A DNA stretch of 64,000 nt, taken from Paenibacillus sp. MAEPY2. GTDB lineage: Bacteria > Bacillota > Bacilli > Paenibacillales > Paenibacillaceae. Numbering within the stretch: position 1 is the first letter of the stretch; each line of letters opens with the position of its first letter. The position numbers were made by a program, and so were the translations under genes. Shown here one piece after another: positions 54,803 through 64,000 of the stretch. The stretch covers positions 42,139-106,138 of the forward strand of contig NZ_AWUK01000009.1 in NCBI RefSeq assembly GCF_000499205.1. The letters run 5' to 3'. The notes under the pieces were generated by a model. The model was given only the letters and a program-made list of their open reading frames with translations, was not told where the DNA came from and made no database searches.

Positions 54803-55036
54803 TTACTTGGACACAACCGTAACAATAATAGACAAAATGAAGAATCCTGCACCCAGTACAACCGTTGCACGTTGCAAGAAAAGATCCAGTCCGCGCGCTT
54901 TCGTTTTACCGAAAAGATGTTCCGCACCACCGGAGATGGCACCCGCCAAACCAGCGCTTTTTCCGTGCTGCAGCAATACTACAGTGATTAGACCGATCGA
55001 AAATACGACGAGCAGCAATTTCAAAGCAATATCCAT
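54803..55036 (-). CDS. secG: Preprotein translocase subunit SecG
   Basis: 77 aa with two TM helices ([17 protein letters not shown] and [19 protein letters not shown]) separated by the conserved [20 protein letters not shown] loop. It is an accessory subunit of the SecYEG channel that eases SecA-driven export. GGAGGTG precedes the ATG. It lies between eno and rnr, as in B. subtilis, where an esterase gene (yvaK/estA) lies between secG and rnr; that gene is absent here. Confidence 0.95.
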   Translation of the reverse strand: MDIALKLLLVVFSIGLITVVLLQHGKSAGLAGAISGGAEHLFGKTKARGLDLFLQRATVVLGAGFFILSIIVTVVSK

Positions 55037-55213
55037 TCATTCCACCTCCTACCCATGTGGGCATAACATCTCACCATAAAAACAGTTACTTTAATTGTAA
55101 CACAGCAATTAGCGTGATACAAGTAGTGGCGATCTCTCAATTCACTGATACTCAAAAGTTCATTGAACAGTACCCATATTTATCGGTATTGAAATGTCTA
55201 ACAAAAACTAATA

Positions 55214-55240
55214 AAAAAGACAAGCCGGTTACCCGGCTTG
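55214..55240 (-). terminator. Terminator of the glycolytic operon
   Basis: CAAGCCGG/CCGGCTTG hairpin then TCTTTTTTATT on the minus strand, 24 bp past eno. Confidence 0.93.
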
Positions 55241-55263
55241 CCCAATAGTTGTCAGAAGACAAC

Positions 55264-56724
<1,461 letters not shown>

Positions 56725-56767
56725 AAGGTTTAACTTTAGCCTTATTCAACAACCTATTAAAATTATA

Positions 56768-58311
56768 TTATTTACGGGTAGCAATGACGGATGTACCTGT
56801 CATTTCAGCCGGTTTAGGCAATTGCATCAGGTCAAGAATCGTTGGAGCGATATCCGCGAGGATTCCGCCTTCACGCAGGGTAACATTCGCATCTGTAACG
56901 ATGAATGGAACCGGGTTCGTTGTGTGAGCCGTGAACGGACGTCCTTGCTCATCGAACACCATATCCGCGTTACCATGATCCGCAGTAATCAGCACAACGC
57001 CGCCTTTAGCGAGAACTGCATCCACAACACGGCCCATGCATTCGTCTGTTACTTCTACTGCCTTAATCGTAGGCTCCAGCATGCCGGAGTGTCCAACCAT
57101 ATCAGGGTTAGCGAAGTTCAGAATGATGGCATCATGTTTGTCTGCTTCAATCTCGCGAACACATGCGTCAGCTACTTCATACGCGCTCATCTCTGGTTGC
57201 AAGTCGTACGTTGCAACTTTTGGTGAGTTGATCAGCACGCGTGTTTCGCCTGGAAGCTCAACATCACGGCCGCCGCTGAAGAAGAAAGTTACGTGCGGGT
57301 ATTTCTCGGTTTCTGCAATACGCAATTGTTTCTTGTTGTTTTGTACCAGCACTTCACCCAGCGTGTTGTCGAGGTTTTTAGGCGAGTAAGCCACATAACC
57401 TTCAACGGTCTCGCTGAACAGCGTCAGGCACACGAAATGCAAGCCCACAGGGAACTTCGGACCACGGTCGAAACCACGGAAATCCTGGTTCGTGAATACT
57501 TGCGACAGTTGGATTGCACGGTCAGGACGGAAGTTGAGGAAAATGACGGAATCGCCGCTCTCCACCAAACCTACCGGCTGGCCATCCGCTTTGACGATAA
57601 CCGTTGGTTCAACGAATTCGTCAAATACGGATTTTTCATACGATTCTTCAACCGCTCTGAGTGGGTCAGTGTATTTTGGTCCATCACCATAAACGATGGC
57701 ACGATATGATTTCTCAACACGTTCCCAACGTTTGTCACGGTCCATCGCATAGTAGCGACCTTGAACCGTTGCAATTTGTCCTACACCGACTTCTTCAATT
57801 TTGGCAATCAGCTTCTGCATGAATTCTCTACCGCTATCTGGCATAACATCACGGCCATCCATGAAGGCATGAATGTATACGTCATTCATTTCTTCTTTTT
57901 TGGCGAGATCCAGCATAGCGAACAAGTGGTCGATGTGACTATGTACACCGCCATCAGACAACAATCCATACAAGTGAAGCTTTTTACCGCTTTGTTTCGC
58001 TTCGCGAACAGCTTTAACGAGTGTTTCATTATCGTAAAACTCACCGTCACGAATCGATTTGGAAATACGAGTCAAATCCTGGTATACGATCCGGCCAGCA
58101 CCAATGTTCAGGTGACCTACCTCGGAGTTCCCCATTTGCCCTTCTGGCAAACCTACAGCTTCACCGCAAGCAGTGAGCGTTGTATGAGGGAATTGGCTCA
58201 TAAAACGGTCATAGTTCGGTTTCTTGGCTTGCGCTACCGCGTTGCCTTCCACCGTGTTCCGAAGACCAAAGCCGTCCATAATGATCAGTGCTACAGGTTT
58301 TGGAGCTGTCA

Positions 58312-58312
<1 letters not shown>
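56768..58312 (-). CDS. gpmI: 2,3-bisphosphoglycerate-independent phosphoglycerate mutase
   Basis: 514 aa Mn-dependent enzyme interconverting 3- and 2-phosphoglycerate. The alkaline-phosphatase-like domain has [10 protein letters not shown] and the catalytic serine in [17 protein letters not shown]. The metal ligands recur in [11 protein letters not shown] and [10 protein letters not shown]. Its ATG overlaps the tpiA stop by one base (TAATG), so the two are translationally coupled. GAGGGGG serves as ribosome site inside tpiA. Confidence 0.97.
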
Positions 58313-59097
<785 letters not shown>

Positions 59098-60279
59098 TTA
59101 CTTGTCGTTCAATGCAACTACGCCAGGAAGCACTTTGCCTTCCATGAACTCGAGCGATGCACCGCCACCTGTAGAGATGTGGTCCATTTTGTCAGCCAAT
59201 TTGAACTTCTCAGCTGCTGCTGCGGAGTCACCGCCACCAATGATGGTGTATGCTTCTGTCTCTGCACAAGCTTCAGCAACCTCACGTGTACCATTAGAGA
59301 AAGGTTCAATTTCGAATACGCCCATTGGTCCGTTCCATACAACCAGCTTGGAGTTTTTGATCACTTCAGCATAGATTGCACGCGTTTTCGGTCCGATGTC
59401 CACGCCTTCCCAATCTGCAGGGATGCCGTCGATGCCAACGATTTGTGTGTTTGCACTTGCACTGAAATCGTCAGATACAACAATATCTACCGGCAGGTAG
59501 AAATTTTTGCCCAGTTTTTTCGCTTTTTCAATAAAACCAAGAGCAACATCCAGTTTGGAATCATCCAACAAAGATTGTCCGATTTCATGTCCTTGTGCTT
59601 TGAAGAACGTGTAAGTCAGACCGCCACCGATGATTACGTTGTCTGCAATGTTCAACAGGTTGTCGATTACATCGATTTTGTCTTTAACTTTGGAACCACC
59701 GATGATTGCTGTGAAAGGACGCTCTGGGTTGGAGATTGCTTTGCCCAACACTTCAAGTTCTTTCTCCATCAACAGACCGGATACTGCTGGCAACAAGTGA
59801 GCGATACCTTCTGTCGAAGCGTGTGCTCTGTGAGCTGCGCCGAATGCATCGTTAACGAATACGTCAGCCAGTTCAGCGAATTGTTTTGCGAGTTCCGGAT
59901 CGTTTTTCTCTTCACCTGCGTGGAAACGAACGTTCTCAAGCAACAATACGTCGCCGTTGTTCAGTTCAGCGATTTGAGCTTTTACTGTTTCGCCAACGGA
60001 ATCATCCGCTTTAACCACTTTTTTACCGAGCAATTCGGACAAACGCTCAGCAGCTGGAGTCAAACGCATGGATTCAACCACTTCGCCTTTTGGACGACCC
60101 ATGTGGCTTGCCAAAATAACTTTAGCGCCTTTTTCGATCAAATAGTTGATCGTAGGAAGCGTGGCACGAATACGTTTGTCATCTGTAATTTTACCATCTT
60201 CGAGCGGCACATTAAAATCTACACGGACAAAAGCCCGTTTTCCTGTCAATTCGATATCGCGTACACTTTTTTTGTTCAT
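59098..60279 (-). CDS. pgk: Phosphoglycerate kinase
   Basis: 393 aa, ATP-forming glycolytic enzyme. [11 protein letters not shown] and [10 protein letters not shown] form the substrate side; [11 protein letters not shown] and [10 protein letters not shown] form the nucleotide side. The ATG at 60279 follows GGAGG. It lies 149 bp after gapA, with a strong hairpin in the gap, and 33 bp before tpiA. Confidence 0.97.
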   Translation of the reverse strand: MNKKSVRDIELTGKRAFVRVDFNVPLEDGKITDDKRIRATLPTINYLIEKGAKVILASHMGRPKGEVVESMRLTPAAERLSELLGKKVVKADDSVGETVKAQIAELNNGDVLLLENVRFHAGEEKNDPELAKQFAELADVFVNDAFGAAHRAHASTEGIAHLLPAVSGLLMEKELEVLGKAISNPERPFTAIIGGSKVKDKIDVIDNLLNIADNVIIGGGLTYTFFKAQGHEIGQSLLDDSKLDVALGFIEKAKKLGKNFYLPVDIVVSDDFSASANTQIVGIDGIPADWEGVDIGPKTRAIYAEVIKNSKLVVWNGPMGVFEIEPFSNGTREVAEACAETEAYTIIGGGDSAAAAEKFKLADKMDHISTGGGASLEFMEGKVLPGVVALNDK

Positions 60280-60381
60280 CTGTATTTCCTCCGCACCCAT
60301 GTATTTGGTGGACCATTCAAGAGCTGAAATCCCTTGTCAATCCTGGTGTTTTTGAGAAATTTGCAAAATGTTGATATATAA

Positions 60382-60413
60382 AGAGCGGAAACAATAGCAT
60401 CTGTTTCCGCTCT
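60382..60413 (-). terminator. Hairpin between gapA and pgk
   Basis: Perfect 12-bp stem AGAGCGGAAACA/TGTTTCCGCTCT with an 8-base loop and TTTATATATC after it on the minus strand. It lies 15 bp past the gapA stop. It may be a partial terminator or 3'-end stabiliser. Confidence 0.75.
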
Positions 60414-60428
60414 ATGTTATTGCAGATA

Positions 60429-61436
60429 TTACTTGATCATTTTTGCAAAGTGCTCCAAAGTGCGAACCAGTTGAGCAGTGTAGGACATTTCATTGTCATA
60501 CCAAGCTACAGTTTTAACCAATTGTTGGTCGCCAACAGTCAGAACTTTAGTTTGAGTTGCATCAAACAGGGAACCGAAAGTGATACCTTGGATATCAGAA
60601 GATACGATTTCGTCTTCAGTGTATCCGAAAGTTTGTGGATCGGAAGCTTCTTTCATAGCTGCGTTAACTTCTTCAGCAGTTACTTTTTTGTTCAGAACAG
60701 TTACAAGCTCAGTCAGGGAACCAGTAGCTACTGGTACACGTTGAGCTGCACCGTCGAGGATTCCTTGCAGTTCTGGAATAACCAGACCGATTGCTTTAGC
60801 AGCACCAGTTGTGTTAGGGATAATGTTTTCAGCTGCTGCACGAGCACGACGGAAGTCACCTTTAGGGTGTGGAGCATCCAAAGTGTTTTGGTCGCCAGTG
60901 TAAGCGTGAATTGTAGTCATCAAACCTTGAACGATTCCGAATTTGTCTTGCAGTGTTTTTGCCATAGGTGCCAGGCAGTTTGTTGTGCAAGATGCGCCGG
61001 AGATTACAGTTTCAGTACCGTCGAGGATTTCATGGTTTACGTTGTAAACGATGGTTTTCATGTCGCCAGTAGCTGGTGCGGAGATAACAACTTTCTTAGC
61101 TCCACCTTTCAAGTGTTTCTCAGCTGCTTCTTTAGTTGTGAAGAAACCAGTACATTCCAGAACGATATCTACGCCGAGGTCGCCCCATGGCAGTTCTTCT
61201 GGGTTACGGTTAGCCAATACTTTAACTTCTTTGCCGTTCACTTTGAAGAAGCCGTCGTGTACTTCAACATCGCCATCGAAGCGACCTTGAGTTGTATCAT
61301 ATTTGAGCAAATGAGCCAGCATTTTAGCATCAGTCAAGTCGTTGATTGCTACAACTTCAATGCCCTCTACATTTTGAATACGGCGGAATGCCAAACGACC
61401 AATACGTCCAAAACCGTTAATACCTACTTTAATCAT
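60429..61436 (-). CDS. gapA: Glyceraldehyde-3-phosphate dehydrogenase (glycolytic)
   Basis: 335 aa. The NAD-binding start [20 protein letters not shown], the catalytic Cys in [12 protein letters not shown] and the C-terminal [11 protein letters not shown] are intact. It oxidises glyceraldehyde 3-phosphate with phosphate to 1,3-bisphosphoglycerate. It follows cggR by 107 bp, as in B. subtilis, so it should be repressed by CggR until fructose-1,6-bisphosphate accumulates. GGGAGGA precedes the ATG. Confidence 0.97.
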   Translation of the reverse strand: MIKVGINGFGRIGRLAFRRIQNVEGIEVVAINDLTDAKMLAHLLKYDTTQGRFDGDVEVHDGFFKVNGKEVKVLANRNPEELPWGDLGVDIVLECTGFFTTKEAAEKHLKGGAKKVVISAPATGDMKTIVYNVNHEILDGTETVISGASCTTNCLAPMAKTLQDKFGIVQGLMTTIHAYTGDQNTLDAPHPKGDFRRARAAAENIIPNTTGAAKAIGLVIPELQGILDGAAQRVPVATGSLTELVTVLNKKVTAEEVNAAMKEASDPQTFGYTEDEIVSSDIQGITFGSLFDATQTKVLTVGDQQLVKTVAWYDNEMSYTAQLVRTLEHFAKMIK

Positions 61437-61543
61437 GAGTAAGTTCCTCCCAAGTTTTGATTGATTTTTTTATGAAGCTTATATATTCAAGACAGACGGT
61501 GAAGTCCGTCAAGACAACAATGATTGTGGTGCAAAATAAAGCC

Positions 61544-62569
61544 TTATTCCATTTCGGCAACGATGACTTCGGCAGCAGCCTCATCAATAATCAGAATATC
61601 TTCCTGACCAAATCGCAGGACGGAATGTATGGCAGCAGCCTTGCTTTTGCCACCCGCAATCCCAATCACAACATCGGTCCGCTCAATATCCTGAAGTCGC
61701 ATGCCCAGCGTAAGCATGGTATGTACCACCTCACCCTGATCATTAAAGTAATAACCGAAGGATTCCGATACGGCTCCCTGCTCCTGAAGTTCATCTATAA
61801 TCTCAGGTGCAAGCTTGCGTCGCCGCGCCATCTCTACGGCATCACCAATTCCATGAATGACGATTCGCGATTTACGGATCAGCTGCAGAATCTCCTGAAC
61901 ACTAGGGTCCTGGATTAGTGATTCGTAGGCGTGATCACTAAGCAAATCCGGTACATGCAGGAGTTTGTATTGGGCTCCTACCCGTTTAGCCATCGTGGAT
62001 GCGATCGTATTGGCCTGAATTTCGAGGCTTTCTCCCAACCCGCCGCGTGCCGGTACGAACCAGACACCTTTCAGCGATGTTGGCGGAGTCAGTTGCTCTG
62101 CCACTCCAGCCGTTGTTGAACCGCCAGTAACGGCGACAACATCGTTATCACTCATAATATTACCCAGAGCCTTCGCTCCGGCTCTGCCCAGTTCCCGTTT
62201 GGCAAATGGAGAAATGTCTGAATCGCCAGGAACCACTACTACCTTTTGCAGACCGTAGGCTTGCTTGATGCGCTCTTCCAGTTCGGATAATCCAAACAGC
62301 TCTTTGGCGACGGGTTCCAACTGCTGCAGCAATTCATGCCCCGCCTCGCTGATTTTCATCCCTGCACTGTCAATTTCAATAAGTCCCTGAGCCTTTAACA
62401 AATCGGTCTCAGCCCTCAGAACCCGCTCGGTCATCTGCATGGAATTAGCTAACGTTCTTCGTCCGATCACATCCGATAACATGATCTGGTGCAGAATCGT
62501 ATACCTCTTCTTCAAGACATCCATGAGATCAGGCAGAAGCTGCTTTTGCACTTCTAAAATCGTTCGCAT
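61544..62569 (-). CDS. cggR: Central glycolytic genes repressor CggR (SorC family)
   Basis: 341 aa, close to the 340 aa of B. subtilis CggR. The N-terminal winged HTH (IGRRTLANSMQMTERVLRAE) is followed by a sugar-phosphate-binding domain (VVVPGDSDISPFAKRELGRA, AVTGGSTTAGVAEQL, VIGIAGGKSKAAAIHSVLRF). It represses its own operon; fructose-1,6-bisphosphate relieves this. The frame opens at a GTG at 62578, but GGGAG lies 8 nt before the ATG at 62569. An operator and promoter are visible upstream. Confidence 0.96.
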   Translation of the reverse strand: MRTILEVQKQLLPDLMDVLKKRYTILHQIMLSDVIGRRTLANSMQMTERVLRAETDLLKAQGLIEIDSAGMKISEAGHELLQQLEPVAKELFGLSELEERIKQAYGLQKVVVVPGDSDISPFAKRELGRAGAKALGNIMSDNDVVAVTGGSTTAGVAEQLTPPTSLKGVWFVPARGGLGESLEIQANTIASTMAKRVGAQYKLLHVPDLLSDHAYESLIQDPSVQEILQLIRKSRIVIHGIGDAVEMARRRKLAPEIIDELQEQGAVSESFGYYFNDQGEVVHTMLTLGMRLQDIERTDVVIGIAGGKSKAAAIHSVLRFGQEDILIIDEAAAEVIVAEME

Positions 62570-62613
62570 GCTTTCCACTCCCGCAAGCTTCTCGTTCCAA
62601 GCTCTCTTTCATG

Positions 62614-62649
62614 GCCCTAAAACGTCCCGGGTTAACTTTTTAAGTCCCA
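62614..62649 (-). promoter_or_regulatory. CggR operator
   Basis: Minus strand: TGGGAC-N6-AGTT-N4-CGGGAC-N6-GGGC. The two GGGAC boxes are exactly 20 bp apart, as in the B. subtilis operator CGGGAC-N6-TGTC-N4-CGGGAC-N6-TGTC. It lies just downstream of the cggR -10, a position that blocks elongation. Confidence 0.85.
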
Positions 62650-62654
62650 CGTTT

Positions 62655-62683
62655 ATTCTACCTAAAACTGACGCGACATGCAA
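62655..62683 (-). promoter_or_regulatory. SigA promoter of the cggR-gapA operon
   Basis: TTGCAT (-35, 62678-62683), 17-bp spacer, TAGAAT (-10, 62655-62660) on the minus strand, followed by the CggR operator. Confidence 0.85.
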
Positions 62684-63052
62684 GTGTTTCGAAGCGTTAA
62701 TTCGACACGTTTCAGGCGTTTGTACGCGCCTATTTTCACAATGTCAATCTCCCAAGATCGAGAACAACCTGTCCGATACTATATATAGAAGGAAAGTAAA
62801 AATCTCATCTACATATTGCTCGCTTTTGTTTTTCATATAGTATGTCCCAAACCTCTTTTAGCATTTACCTATTTGCGCTCTTTATCCACTTATCTTCATC
62901 ATGATCCATTTCTGAGTAATCCAAACCAAAACAGCGAGCATCTGCTTGCAATTAAATTACTCATGAGCTATAATCATTATTGCTGTCACATATTTGAAAC
63001 TTATATTTCAAAACTGCTTTTAAGCAACTATACTTGCAGCAATAATCAATGT
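62684..63052. other. Intergenic region before tRNA-Arg
   Basis: About 370 bp, AT-rich, with no supported gene. Presumably carries the tRNA promoter; no clear match was found. Confidence 0.5.
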
Positions 63053-63127
63053 GCGCCCGTGGTCCAATGGATATGACGTAGGCCTCCGAAGCCTGAGATC
63101 CAAGTTCGATTCTTGGCGGGCGCGCCA
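63053..63127 (+). tRNA. tRNA-Arg (anticodon CCG)
   Basis: 75 nt with encoded CCA. The acceptor GCGCCCG/CGGGCGC pairs fully. The anticodon loop CTCCGAA gives CCG, decoding CGG. The T-arm CCAAGTTCGATTCTTGG is complete. It lies beside clpP, as B. subtilis trnQ-Arg does. Confidence 0.97.
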
Positions 63128-63162
63128 TTCTTAATTAGCAGTTCATAACCCTTTTAACCAAT

Positions 63163-63187
63163 GAAACCGAATAGGTTTCTTTTTTTT
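63163..63187 (+). terminator. Terminator of tRNA-Arg
   Basis: GAAACC/GGTTTC hairpin with an eight-T tail, 36 bp past the tRNA. Confidence 0.88.
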
Positions 63188-63196
63188 CAAACTTAG

Positions 63197-63213
63197 TTTG
63201 ACTTTCTTTGACT
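63197..63213 (+). promoter_or_regulatory. CtsR operator of clpP
   Basis: TTTGACTTTCTTTGACT; its reverse complement AGTCAAAGAAAGTCAAA is a perfect match to the heptad repeat RGTCAAA-NAN-RGTCAAA. It overlaps the -35 of the clpP promoter. Confidence 0.93.
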
Positions 63214-63236
63214 TTTTGTTTGAAATTGTTTATGAT
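63208..63236 (+). promoter_or_regulatory. SigA promoter of clpP
   Basis: TTGACT (63208-63213), 17-bp spacer, TATGAT (63231-63236). CtsR bound at 63197-63213 would cover the -35. Confidence 0.88.
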
Positions 63237-63306
63237 GTGGTTAATACGGTAACAGTTTATATATAAACACCAATTTAACATTTACATTTCCGAGGAGGTT
63301 TTTCAC

Positions 63307-63903
63307 GTGAGTTATATTCCAATGGTCGTTGAACAGAGCAACCGCGGTGAGCGCGCCTATGACATCTATTCCAGATTGCTGAAGGATCGTATCATCTTCC
63401 TTGGCAGTGATGTAAATGACGTTGTGGCGAATTCCATCATGGCACAGATGTTGTTCCTTACTGCGGAAGATCCGGAGAAAGACATTCACTTATACATCAA
63501 TAGCCCAGGCGGATCGATTACAGCCGGTATGGCCATTTACGATACAATGCAATTCATCAAACCGGATGTATCTACCATCTGTGTAGGTATGGCGGCTTCC
63601 ATGGGTGCATTCCTATTGAACGCAGGTGCCAAAGGTAAACGTTTTGCTTTGCCTAACAGTGAAATCATGATTCACCAACCACTTGGTGGTGCGCAAGGTC
63701 AAGCTTCGGACATCGAAATCCGTGCCCGTCGCATCCTGAAAATGCGTGATACCTTGAACCGCATCATCTCTGAACGTTCAGGCCAACCGCTGGAGCGTAT
63801 CGAGAAAGATACAGATCGTGACTACTTTATGAGTGCTGCTGAAGCTGCCGATTACGGTATCATCGATAAAGTCATCGAAAACGTAGGTTCCCAAGGCATC
63901 TAA
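63307..63903 (+). CDS. clpP: ATP-dependent Clp protease proteolytic subunit
   Basis: 198 aa serine peptidase forming the tetradecameric chamber fed by ClpC, ClpX or ClpE. The catalytic Ser is in [11 protein letters not shown], the His in [13 protein letters not shown], and the Asp in [33 protein letters not shown] is the oxyanion-hole region. The start is GTG with GAGGAGG at 8 nt. It is controlled by the heat-shock repressor CtsR, judging from a perfect operator. It is expected to degrade tmRNA-tagged proteins. Confidence 0.98.
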   Translation: MSYIPMVVEQSNRGERAYDIYSRLLKDRIIFLGSDVNDVVANSIMAQMLFLTAEDPEKDIHLYINSPGGSITAGMAIYDTMQFIKPDVSTICVGMAASMGAFLLNAGAKGKRFALPNSEIMIHQPLGGAQGQASDIEIRARRILKMRDTLNRIISERSGQPLERIEKDTDRDYFMSAAEAADYGIIDKVIENVGSQGI

Positions 63904-63934
63904 GCCGAGCGAATCGCCAATTAAACGGATAAAC

Positions 63935-63980
63935 CATATAGCCAACTCAAACGGCAACGCCCAGTTGAGTTGGCTATATG
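63935..63980 (+). terminator. Hairpin after clpP
   Basis: CATATAGCCAACTC/GAGTTGGCTATATG, 14 or more bp, 32 bp past the stop. The 3' flank is AAAAAAGG rather than a T-run, so termination would be non-canonical. Confidence 0.6.
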
Positions 63981-64000
63981 AAAAAAGGACGCTCTCGTCA

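Noticed and set aside
59179..60327. Long plus-strand frame antisense to pgk, and a similar one at 60414-61442 antisense to gapA
   Set aside because: Cys/Phe-rich shadow frames of strongly codon-biased glycolytic genes; no ribosome site or family.

Overview
The window is chromosomal DNA from a low-to-mid-GC Gram-positive bacterium, most likely a Paenibacillus. The evidence is the B. subtilis-like order cggR-gapA-pgk-tpiA-gpmI-eno followed by secG, rnr, smpB and ssrA, a clpP gene with a CtsR box beside tRNA-Arg, a complete pspA-ydjG-ydjH-ydjI cluster, and many carbohydrate loci that pair an ATPase-less ABC importer with a membrane-bound AraC-type sensor-regulator.

Positions 1-17.1 kb (all minus strand) form a glycan-utilisation region. 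It holds a sugar importer (two permeases and a binding lipoprotein), its AraC-type sensor, two GH3 enzymes (one cut by the window edge, one with permuted domain order), two GH29 alpha-L-fucosidases, a Gfo/Idh/MocA dehydrogenase and an AP-endonuclease-fold sugar isomerase. Positions 17.5-23.9 kb hold an LtrA-family membrane protein, an MhqO-like ring-cleavage dioxygenase and a DUF896 gene that share an MhqR-like operator, and the PspA envelope-stress module. Positions 24.1-29.4 kb (plus strand) are a four-carbon acid-sugar (tetronate) operon: PrpR-N regulator, KdgT-family permease, DUF1537 kinase and PdxA2. Positions 29.5-36.6 kb are a second importer and AraC-sensor locus with a GH88 unsaturated glucuronyl hydrolase. 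Positions 37-43 kb are miscellaneous: a GT2, an aldo/keto reductase, an MGT glycosyltransferase, a large MscS channel and an unrecognised nucleotide-hydrolase-like protein.

Positions 43.1-49.86 kb are an AT-rich accessory island abutting the tmRNA gene. Two near-perfect copies of the tmRNA 3' end (46442-46537 and 48908-48998), plus two decayed ones near 43.16 and 43.77 kb, divide it into segments. The cargo includes small membrane proteins, a secreted protein with a hydrophobic C-terminus, a broken serine recombinase, a YolD fragment, an orphan membrane protein, and a zeta-like toxin with its putative antitoxin. A decayed second copy of the antitoxin start and the ssrA terminator lies at 43.59-43.79 kb. 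This is the pattern left by repeated integration at ssrA.

Positions 49.86-63.9 kb return to core genome: ssrA, smpB, rnr (with a long RGG-rich tail), secG, the glycolytic operon under CggR, tRNA-Arg(CCG) and clpP.

The most unusual non-coding signal is a dispersed family of about 105-135 bp elements at 9573-9706, 10896-11000, 17176-17306 and 56617-56724. They lie 55-97 bp upstream of start codons, always in the same orientation. Their paired positions appear to covary in three hairpins, which suggests a structured mRNA leader. I could run no searches or alignments, so family assignments rest on recognised motifs and order.
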